Of a stretch of 64,000 bases of DNA, positions 57,440 to 64,000 are shown piece by piece. The notes beneath the pieces are model-generated. The model saw only the letters and a list, made by a program, of their open reading frames with translations, searched no databases and had not been told where the DNA came from. The position numbers were made by a program, and so were the translations under genes. Source of the stretch: Anabaena sp. FACHB-1237 (GTDB taxonomy: Bacteria; Cyanobacteriota; Cyanobacteriia; Cyanobacteriales; Nostocaceae); assembly GCF_014696225.1 (NCBI RefSeq), contig NZ_JACJPV010000012.1, forward strand, positions 1 to 64,000, given 5' to 3'. How positions within the stretch are numbered: the stretch's first letter is position 1; each line of letters begins with the position of its first letter.

Positions 57440-59158
57440 ATGAGTCTTTGTATTAACCCCAACTGTTCTCAACCTAACCATCCTGATAATGATGAAAACC
57501 GTTTTTGTCAAAGTTGTGGTTCAGAACTAGAATTAATAAAACGTTATCGAGTCTTGCGGTTATTAAGCGATAAAACAGGATTTGGTAATGTATATGAAGC
57601 CTATCAACAGGATCAACCAAAAATATTAAAAGTTCTCAAAGAAGAATTAAATAATAATAGTAAAGCCCTATCATTATTTCAACAAGAAGCTAATGTTTTA
57701 GAACAATTAAATCATCCTGGTATTCCCCAAACAGAAGGTTATTTTTCCTATCAAACCAGAGAGGGTTTAACCTTGCATTGTATGGTAATGGAAAAAATCG
57801 AAGGACCAAATTTAGAACAGTGGTTAAAACAACAACAAAACCGTCCTATTTCTCAAGCACAAGCAATAGCTTGGTTAAAACAGTTGGCAGAAATATTATT
57901 ATTAGTTCATAACCAGCAATATCTCCATCGAGACATTAAACCATCTAATATTATGATTCGTCCCGATGGACAATTAGTATTAATTGATTTTGGTACAGCG
58001 CGAGAAGTTACTAAAACTTATATTGCTAATAGTGGAGGAATGACAGCTATTTCTTCCTCTGGTTATAGTCCTAGAGAACAAATGAATGGTCAAGCATTAC
58101 CCGCATCAGATTTTTTTGCATTAGGACGCACCTTTGTATTTTTATTAACGGGATGTCAACCTGTACAATTGTATGATGCACATTTGGATAATTTACAATG
58201 GCGACATTTAGCTAATCATGTATCAGAATCATTATTAGATTTCATTGATTGGTTAATGAATAATAATATCAGCGATCGCCCCCAAAATGCTAGAGAAATA
58301 TTAAATGATTTAGCAAATTTAGAAAATGGCAACATAGGCAATATTAACATTAATCCTACCACTAATACACAAGTAATTAGTCCAGTAAATCACCCAAATA
58401 CAACTACAAATTCCACATTAAAACCACCAGAACAAGAACCGGAAAAATTACCCATCTTATCATGGTTTGCGGCTTTAATAGTATCCTTAATTATCCTATG
58501 GTGGATAGCATTATCTACCAAAAATACTCAATTTGCGGTATTACCTCCTGACTATGGCCAAGCACCAGAAAAAAAAGGTAAAACTGGCAAAATTGATTAT
58601 TTTACCTATCAACCAGGTAAAGATAGTCAAGGAAAAGTTGCTGAGTTTAATATTGCAGTTTTATCAGTAGAATATAAATGGCAATTAGGGAGTACCTATC
58701 AAATTAATTATAATGGTCAAACCATAACTCTTGATTCTTTAAAATCCAATTTAGAACAAGAAGGGATTCAGAAAATTATGGAAAATCCCGATGAAATTAT
58801 TTCTGTAGGAACAGCTTCTTGTGAAGGAGATATTAATGCTGAACAAAATCGTGCTTTAGAACGTTCTAAGCAAATTCAACTATTAGCAAAAAAGATATTT
58901 AGTCAAACAAATAGTATTCGGGGATATCGCTTATTAAATTTAGGACAATTTCAAAGAAAAGACTGTCAAGCAAGTCAGGATCTCACAGCATATCAACGGA
59001 GTATTATTATTATTGGAGTTAAAAAACAAGATGAAGGTATAATATTAGATGAAGCATTAAGAGATAGATTAGAAAGAAAACCTTTTGCTGATTTCAAATT
59101 ACAAGATTATTCTTTAGGTTCAAGTAGTAAATTTAAGACAATACCAAACAATTTATAG
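57440..59158 (+). CDS. Ser/Thr protein kinase with zinc ribbon and membrane anchor
   Basis: A 572-residue protein. Residues 4-26 form a zinc-ribbon-like motif (C4, C9, C23, C26). The kinase domain (about 33-300) has a degenerate glycine loop (LLSDKTGFGNVYEAY), K in ILKVLKEE, H163-R-D165-IKPSN and D183-FG. One membrane helix (about 350-370) precedes an extracytoplasmic region with SVGTASCEGDINAEQNRALERSKQI, similar to an OmpA-type domain. I start at ATG 57440; the frame extends to 57368. Target proteins are unknown. Confidence 0.9.
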   Translation: MSLCINPNCSQPNHPDNDENRFCQSCGSELELIKRYRVLRLLSDKTGFGNVYEAYQQDQPKILKVLKEELNNNSKALSLFQQEANVLEQLNHPGIPQTEGYFSYQTREGLTLHCMVMEKIEGPNLEQWLKQQQNRPISQAQAIAWLKQLAEILLLVHNQQYLHRDIKPSNIMIRPDGQLVLIDFGTAREVTKTYIANSGGMTAISSSGYSPREQMNGQALPASDFFALGRTFVFLLTGCQPVQLYDAHLDNLQWRHLANHVSESLLDFIDWLMNNNISDRPQNAREILNDLANLENGNIGNININPTTNTQVISPVNHPNTTTNSTLKPPEQEPEKLPILSWFAALIVSLIILWWIALSTKNTQFAVLPPDYGQAPEKKGKTGKIDYFTYQPGKDSQGKVAEFNIAVLSVEYKWQLGSTYQINYNGQTITLDSLKSNLEQEGIQKIMENPDEIISVGTASCEGDINAEQNRALERSKQIQLLAKKIFSQTNSIRGYRLLNLGQFQRKDCQASQDLTAYQRSIIIIGVKKQDEGIILDEALRDRLERKPFADFKLQDYSLGSSSKFKTIPNNL

Positions 59159-59174
59159 AATCATCGTTAGACAA

Positions 59175-59207
59175 AGATCCCCAACTTCTTAAAGAAGTTG
59201 AGGATCT
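59175..59207. repeat. REP-like palindrome after the kinase gene
   Basis: AGATCCCCAACTTCTTAAAGAAGTTGAGGATCT, a variant of the AGATCCCGGACTTCTT family with matched changes in both arms (CCAACTT with AAGTTGA). It may terminate the kinase transcript. Confidence 0.82.
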
Positions 59208-59307
59208 TACTCCCACGATAAAAATCACCCACATTAAAAGTATAAAGGATATGCTTGGTGTTTCCATACAGGTTATTTATTGATAACATGATTTACTAAT
59301 TATATCA

Positions 59308-59414
59308 TACAGCACATTCCATCTACATGAGGTACACTAGGAACAGGCAAAATGCCTGTGTTACAAAGGTTTTATCATTAATATCTGTACCTCAGAATAA
59401 CGGAAAGTGCTGTA
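59308..59414. mobile_element. MITE family B, left of mrr
   Basis: A 107-bp copy starting TACAGCACATTCCATCTACA and ending AACGGAAAGTGCTGTA. It is nearly identical to the reverse complement of the copy at 60495-60601. Confidence 0.87.
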
Positions 59415-59569
59415 ATGTTGTAAAGATGGAAAAGACTGTAAAGAATATCATAGGAAAATTTTTATCGGTAGCTTAGTGTTGTTATTAAAATTTAAAGATT
59501 TACATAATTACAAAAATAATGTATAATCCTGTGATTTACATCAATTAAATTATAGATATATATATCCTT

Positions 59570-60484
59570 ATGGCTAAAAATAGGAGTTCTAAATCATGGC
59601 AATTAGCAGAAAAGATAATTTTTGCAGCATTACAAATTCTCAAAGAAAATGAAGGACAATTACAAGGTAAACAAGTAATTGAAGAAGTGGAGAAAAGAGT
59701 AGATTTGGATGATTGGGCAAAAGCTAGATATGAAAAATCTGGTTATATTCGTTGGAGAAGTGTTTTACATTTTTATACTATAGATTGTATTAAAGCTGGT
59801 TTTTTATTAAAAAATAAAGGTATTTGGTATTTAACTCCAGAAGGAGAAAAGGCTTTAGATTTAGGAGAATCTCAACTGTTAAAAGATGCCACTCAAGCCT
59901 TTAAACAGTGGAAAGCAGAAAAAGAAAATAGTACAATTTTAGCCCATGATTCAGAAATTAACCATGAATTAGAAGTAGATAATGATGTTGATAACGTCAG
60001 TGAAGTAACTATTAGTGAATATGAAGAAATTGCAGTGGAAGGATTAAAAAAATTTGTGAGAAATTTGAATGCTTATGAATTTCAGGATTTAGTCGCAGCT
60101 TTATTAAGAGGAATGGGTTATTATACACCTTTTATTGCACCAAAAGGAAAAGATGGTGGTTTAGATGTCATTGCATATCAGGACCCTTTAGGAACAGTAT
60201 CACCTAGAATTAAAGTACAAATTAAACATCGAGAATCACCTGCTTCTGTGGATGAAATTCGACAATTAAGAGGAGTGTTACAAAAAGATGGCGATGTGGG
60301 AATTTTTGTTTCTACTGGAGGTTTTACTAGTGATGCTAAAAATGAAACTCGCAGTTCTCATACTCATATTGAATTAATAGATTTTGGTAGATTTATTAGT
60401 TTATGGCAGCAATTTTATGAAAAATTACCAGATGAAGATAAGAAAAGATTACCTCTGACTCCTATTTATTTTTTAGGAATATGA
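59570..60484 (+). CDS. Mrr-type restriction endonuclease
   Basis: A 304-residue protein with an N-terminal winged-helix Mrr_N domain (residues 1-110) and a C-terminal Mrr_cat PD-(D/E)XK domain. The catalytic set is E170, D199 (KGKDGGLDVIAY) and Q217-I-K219 (KVQIKHR); the QxK variant is typical for Mrr. Mrr enzymes cut methylated DNA. No methylase is adjacent, so it would act as a type IV enzyme. The gene lies between two inverted MITE B copies. Confidence 0.93.
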   Translation: MAKNRSSKSWQLAEKIIFAALQILKENEGQLQGKQVIEEVEKRVDLDDWAKARYEKSGYIRWRSVLHFYTIDCIKAGFLLKNKGIWYLTPEGEKALDLGESQLLKDATQAFKQWKAEKENSTILAHDSEINHELEVDNDVDNVSEVTISEYEEIAVEGLKKFVRNLNAYEFQDLVAALLRGMGYYTPFIAPKGKDGGLDVIAYQDPLGTVSPRIKVQIKHRESPASVDEIRQLRGVLQKDGDVGIFVSTGGFTSDAKNETRSSHTHIELIDFGRFISLWQQFYEKLPDEDKKRLPLTPIYFLGI

Positions 60485-60494
60485 AAAATTTTGT

Positions 60495-60601
60495 TACAGC
60501 AGTTTGCGTTATTATGAGGTACAGATATTAATGATAAAACCCTTGTAAAACGGGCTTCTTGCCTGTTCCTAGTGTAACTCATGTAGATGGAATGTGCTGT
60601 A
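60495..60601. mobile_element. MITE family B, right of mrr, inverted
   Basis: A 107-bp copy in the opposite orientation to the one at 59308-59414; together they bracket mrr by inverted repeats. It begins 11 bases after the mrr stop. Confidence 0.87.
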
Positions 60602-60667
60602 TTTTTACTATTTCCTGAAAATGTTGGGTTTGGGTTTTTGAACCCAATCTACTTTATTCTATAACAA

Positions 60668-60697
60668 ATCCTCGACTTAACAGAATAAGCCGAGGAT
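60668..60697 (-). terminator. terminator hairpin of pgi
   Basis: A 12-bp stem (ATCCTCGACTTA with TAAGCCGAGGAT, one G-U pair) lies 30 bases beyond the pgi stop on the minus strand. The T-run after it is weak (TTGTTAT). Confidence 0.65.
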
Positions 60698-60726
60698 ATT
60701 TTCAATTATATTTAAACCCGATTAAC

Positions 60727-62313
60727 TTAACCTAAAGAAACGGTTAAACTTCCAGGTTTCGCTAAATTACCTGTTAACACCACACCACGCTGATTAGCAT
60801 GAAGATGACGCAAAATTTTATAAATTGCTTCTACTTCTGCCGATGCACCTGCTTTTTCAGCAACTTCAGCAAGAGAAAGTGGTTTTTTCTCACTTTGCAG
60901 TACCTTCATTACTTTCTGTTGCAAATCAAGAATTACAGCCGCAGCTTTCTTACCAGCTTCTACTCCTGGTTGATGATAAGCATTGACATTTACCAAACTC
61001 GCATATAGTCCTACTGCACGCTCATACAATGCAACTAACGCCCCAACGGTGCGGGGATTAACTTGAGGAATGGTAACAGTAATAGAATCACGATTATTTT
61101 CGTACAATGCTTGACGAGTTCCTAACAAGAAACCACAAAGATAGTCACCAGATGTTACTCCTGGATCAATTTCTGGTGATGTTCCGCTACGATCTTCTAA
61201 TACTTCTATCAATGTGGCAAAGAAGTTGGGTACTCCTTCCCGCAATTGTTGTACGTAGGCGTGTTGATCCGTAGAACCTTTGTTACCATAAACCGCAATA
61301 CCTTGATACACGGTTTTACCATCTAGGTCTTTTTCTTTACCTAAAGATTCCATCACCAATTGTTGCAGGTAACGGCTAAATAATAATAGGCTGTCTTTGT
61401 AGGGTAACACCACCATGTCTTTTTCGCCTTTACCGTTGCCTGAATAGTACCAGGATAGGGCTAAAAGTGCGGCGGGGTTATTTTTGAGGTTAGAAGTGCG
61501 AGTAGCGTCATCCATCTCTTTTGCCCCGGCTAACATGGCGCGAATATCAATCCCTTGTAATGCGGCGGGTACTAAACCTACGGCGGACATTTCCGAAGTG
61601 CGGCCTCCTACCCAGTCATACATCGGGAAGGAGGCTAACCAATTTTCAGCTTTAACTACTTTATCTAGGTTGCTGCCTTCGCTAGTAATGGCTACTGCAT
61701 ATTTAGCAAAGTCCAGATTTTTGGCTGCATAGGCTTTTTTCACCTCGATCATGCCGTTGCGCGGTTCAGGTGTGCCACCAGATTTAGAAATGACTAATAC
61801 TAGTGTGGTGGCTAGTTTATGACCAATGTGGGCTAATACCCGATCTATTCCTGTGGGATCGGTGTTGTCAATAAAGTGAATGTTCAGGGGTGGAGAGTCG
61901 GGAGAAAGGGCTTCTGCAACGAATTGGGGACCTAAGGCTGAACCACCAATACCGATGGAAATAATGTCTGTGAAGCGGCTTTCTTTGGGGGGATGGATCG
62001 CGCCTGTGTGTATTTGATCGGCGAAGGCTTCGATCGCTTCTAAGGTTTGGACTATTTGTTGTGTGAGTTCGGAGGAAGGGGCGAGATCGGGGTTCCGTAG
62101 CCAATAATGTCCAACCATGCGGTTTTCATCAGGGTTGGCGATCGCTCCCTTTTCTAATGCCGCCATATCTTGAAATGCTTTGTCAAACTTGGGTTGTAAT
62201 GATTTGACGAAAGCATCATCGAACCGCATCCGACTAACATCCAGATACAATTCTAATCCTGGGTGGTAATATAACCAATCTTGATATCTTTGCCAAAGTA
62301 CCTTAGCATCCAT
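60727..62313 (-). CDS. pgi: glucose-6-phosphate isomerase
   Basis: Pgi interconverts glucose-6-phosphate and fructose-6-phosphate. The 528-residue protein has the family motifs [48 protein letters not shown] and the late GVEAGKKAA with the catalytic Lys. A lone winged-helix-like C-terminus ([27 protein letters not shown]) is the cyanobacterial type. Local GC is higher than in the flanking repeats, as for a well-expressed gene. Confidence 0.96.
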   Translation of the reverse strand: MDAKVLWQRYQDWLYYHPGLELYLDVSRMRFDDAFVKSLQPKFDKAFQDMAALEKGAIANPDENRMVGHYWLRNPDLAPSSELTQQIVQTLEAIEAFADQIHTGAIHPPKESRFTDIISIGIGGSALGPQFVAEALSPDSPPLNIHFIDNTDPTGIDRVLAHIGHKLATTLVLVISKSGGTPEPRNGMIEVKKAYAAKNLDFAKYAVAITSEGSNLDKVVKAENWLASFPMYDWVGGRTSEMSAVGLVPAALQGIDIRAMLAGAKEMDDATRTSNLKNNPAALLALSWYYSGNGKGEKDMVVLPYKDSLLLFSRYLQQLVMESLGKEKDLDGKTVYQGIAVYGNKGSTDQHAYVQQLREGVPNFFATLIEVLEDRSGTSPEIDPGVTSGDYLCGFLLGTRQALYENNRDSITVTIPQVNPRTVGALVALYERAVGLYASLVNVNAYHQPGVEAGKKAAAVILDLQQKVMKVLQSEKKPLSLAEVAEKAGASAEVEAIYKILRHLHANQRGVVLTGNLAKPGSLTVSLG

Positions 62314-62508
62314 TATGAAAATCTCAAATAATTGTTGGTAACAACCAGTTTAATGTATGGTTATGGCCATCCCTGCTTTGTATTATACAGTTTACAATTG
62401 CGATTATTGCAGGGAGCACTTTGTGAAATCAAAAGTCAGAAGTTAAAAGTCAAAATTCTTACTCCTGACTCCTGTACGGGGAAACAGCCGTTCGCCCTGA
62501 CTTCTATC

Positions 62509-63123
62509 TTACCAATTCCTTAATTCATAATCTCTCCAGTCTAAAACTCCATCTTTATTCACATCTCCATGCGTCCCATCTTGTTTACTTAAATGTTCTA
62601 TTTCATGGGCTGGACCACGAACTTTTTTTAAAACTCCCATCTGATATTTAATACATTTTCTTTCTGCTTCAAAACCTCCCCATAAATCATAGGGTACTTT
62701 CATCCCACGAGGTTTATATTGACGTAAATAATATTGATATAAATATGAATGGTAGGCATCATGGGCAATAATACTAGCAGTCCAGGTTTTTGATACCATA
62801 CTTACAGCAGATAATTCAAATGTAGGCGGGTTAACATAAGCTACCATACCACTTTTTTCTGCCTGTTTAATTCTGCCTACATATTGCCGAATGAATCTCA
62901 AATCTTTGGGTGCATAAAGTTGTAGTAATTGTAAAGCAGCAGTGGTTTTTTGAATAAATTCCTGATTTCCTACAATTTCTGGAAATAATGCGGTTTTTCT
63001 AATAGTTTGGATTTGATTGGGCTTAGGTTGGGCTAATATGGGAATGTTACAAAAAATGCAAGTTGTAGATAACAAAACTGCCGCTAATGTGGTTAATTTC
63101 GATAATTTATGTTTAATCTTCAT
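62509..63123 (-). CDS. exported protein with HDxxH and EF-hand-like motifs
   Basis: A 204-residue protein with a signal peptide (LTTLAAVLLSTTCIFCNIPILAQ). The centre has IIAHDAYHSYLYQYY (H121, D122, H125) and then GGFEAERKC (E152/E154), which resembles a zinc-protease HExxH...E arrangement with Asp in place of the catalytic Glu. The C-terminus has an EF-hand/dockerin-like loop, DVNKDGVLDWRDYE (187-200), for calcium. I do not recognise the family as a whole. Likely periplasmic or secreted. Confidence 0.75.
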   Translation of the reverse strand: MKIKHKLSKLTTLAAVLLSTTCIFCNIPILAQPKPNQIQTIRKTALFPEIVGNQEFIQKTTAALQLLQLYAPKDLRFIRQYVGRIKQAEKSGMVAYVNPPTFELSAVSMVSKTWTASIIAHDAYHSYLYQYYLRQYKPRGMKVPYDLWGGFEAERKCIKYQMGVLKKVRGPAHEIEHLSKQDGTHGDVNKDGVLDWRDYELRNW

Positions 63124-63220
63124 GATAATTTTGTCTTTTGTTTATCACAACATTTATCAACAGGGTTTAGTCATGCTAAACCCCCTACAGTTTTACCCGT
63201 GAATTGTCAATTATTAATTC

Positions 63221-63790
63221 CTATTTTCCCATATTACGTTTCATATTTTCTAATTCGTCTTCTGTTTCCCAACGGCGAAATTTAGCGTCTAAGTCATCAA
63301 AGTTAGAATTACTAGAACTATCCCACCATTTATCAGTATATAACTTTTGTTGTTCTTGGTTTTGGGTTTTCATCTTTTGTAATTCTAGTGCTTTGTTTTG
63401 CACTTCTTGACGACGTTGTTGGATTTTTTTTAACAGTTCTTTAGATTGGTTAATGCGTTCTTGTAAACCTTGCATTCTTCCCCATTTTTCATTACCTTCT
63501 TGTAATAATGATGCTTCTTTTTGTTGTGCGGGAATAGCTAAGTCTTCTCTTCCTGCGGCTTTAGCTTTTTGAATACGAATATGCCATTTTTGAATTTCTT
63601 GGGCTGTAGTGAGAATATCATCTTGCGATCGCCTTTCTTGCATTTGCAATTCCGCAATCAGTTTTAATGTATCTTCTTCCTGTTTTCGTAATTGGTCCGA
63701 GAGTGCTTCTAATTCTAAATGGGGGTTATTTTTTAAGAATTCTTCTAACCTATTTTCTAAAAACTTACTTAAATCATCAAATAAACTCAC
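63221..63790 (-). CDS. TIGR04376 family coiled-coil protein
   Basis: A 189-residue protein, almost wholly helical and highly charged, with a start MSLFDDLSKFLENRLEEFL and QDDILTTAQEIQKWHIRIQKAKAAGREDLA. The family is confined to cyanobacteria and its function is unknown. It is related in build to PspA-like or SMC-like coiled coils, though not in a way that shows function. Cytoplasmic; it lies 97 bases before the secreted-protein gene in the same direction. Confidence 0.87.
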   Translation of the reverse strand: MSLFDDLSKFLENRLEEFLKNNPHLELEALSDQLRKQEEDTLKLIAELQMQERRSQDDILTTAQEIQKWHIRIQKAKAAGREDLAIPAQQKEASLLQEGNEKWGRMQGLQERINQSKELLKKIQQRRQEVQNKALELQKMKTQNQEQQKLYTDKWWDSSSNSNFDDLDAKFRRWETEDELENMKRNMGK

Positions 63791-63873
63791 TGTTTTTGCT
63801 CCTGGTTTTCAACTTTGATAAGATTTTGCTTAATCTGTAACGATTATATCAGCTATTATACATATAATTTCCA

Positions 63874-63906
63874 AGATTCCCGACTTCTTTAAGAAGTCTG
63901 GGATCT
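63874..63906. repeat. REP-like palindrome, variant
   Basis: AGATTCCCGACTTCTTTAAGAAGTCTGGGATCT, the fourth member of the AGATCCCGGACTTCTT family, with one or two mismatches between arms. Confidence 0.8.
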
Positions 63907-63911
63907 GAGTT

Positions 63912-64000
63912 CTATAATGGTGTTACCCAATATTTAATTCCCTGGACAAATTTTTTCTTTAACCCAAATTGTGGTAATTGCTCTTCATTCCAACCTAAAT
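63912..64000 (-). CDS. partial CDS at the window edge (C-terminal end)
   Basis: On the minus strand an open frame enters from beyond the window and ends at a TAG at 63912-63914. The visible C-terminus reads LGWNEEQLPQFGLKKKF, then VQGIKYWVTPL. I do not recognise it. Its stop lies just beside the REP palindrome, which could be its terminator. Confidence 0.5.
   Translation of the reverse strand, partial: LGWNEEQLPQFGLKKKFVQGIKYWVTPL

Overview
This window is chromosomal DNA of a low-GC, filamentous (probably Nostocales) cyanobacterium. The signs are scattered HIP1 octamers (GCGATCGC), short heptanucleotide tandem repeats, many palindromic and MITE-like intergenic repeats, and cyanobacterial marker genes: homogentisate phytyltransferase, a NatE-type ABC ATPase, a two-gene transhydrogenase alpha subunit, a TIGR03279-type radical SAM protein, DUF2808 and TIGR04376 proteins. 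Genus and species cannot be fixed from the sequence alone.

Layout. 0.6-11.4 kb: glgB, then a two-gene AAA ATPase plus PD-(D/E)XK-like protein cassette on the minus strand, a HIT protein, a TPR lipoprotein, an RNase D-like exonuclease, an RRM protein, hisZ, a ferredoxin and a NatE/LivF ATPase. 11.4-17.7 kb: an accessory island of seven toxin-antitoxin loci (RelE/Phd, VapC plus partner, two near-identical MazEF cassettes, another MazF with partner, a lone HicB and HicBA). It is filled with covarying palindromic repeats and ends in a nuclease gene broken by a MITE. 17.8-25.2 kb: pntA1-pntA2-pntB, a DUF2808 protein, efp-accB and an exported cyclophilin. 25.3-26.2 kb: a dead IS630-type element. 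26.5-41.5 kb: icd, tldD, coaE, a minus-strand hpt-TPR-cobA-hemD cluster, a KtrB/KtrA potassium system, a radical SAM protein, an Nfu-type protein and a GH57 glycosidase. 42-49.6 kb: an epimerase-like SDR divergent from a bacterial lipoxygenase, a nine-copy hairpin tandem repeat, DUF29, msrA, fructose-bisphosphate aldolase and a coiled-coil protein. 50.3-64 kb: ankyrin protein, ilvA, DUF1499, EVE protein, SagB-type dehydrogenase, alpha/beta hydrolase, a membrane Ser/Thr kinase, an Mrr endonuclease bracketed by inverted MITEs, pgi, an exported EF-hand protein and TIGR04376.

How the genes work together. The housekeeping genes cover glycogen and sugar metabolism (glgB, GH57, fba, pgi), NADPH supply (pnt, icd), tetrapyrrole and tocopherol synthesis (hemD, cobA, hpt), fatty-acid synthesis (accB) and potassium uptake (ktrAB). 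Around them lie genome-defence or conflict genes: the AAA/nuclease pair, the toxin-antitoxin island, the NucS-like pseudogene and Mrr.

Most notable: the AAA ATPase/nuclease pair as a candidate defence cassette; a duplicated MazEF with identical toxins and diverging antitoxins; a nuclease gene whose frame is restored by removing a MITE and one copy of its 6-bp target duplication; MITEs sharing ends with the local IS630-type element and bracketing mrr; a pair of homologous intergenic blocks that look like a structured RNA family; and repeat families whose stems covary.
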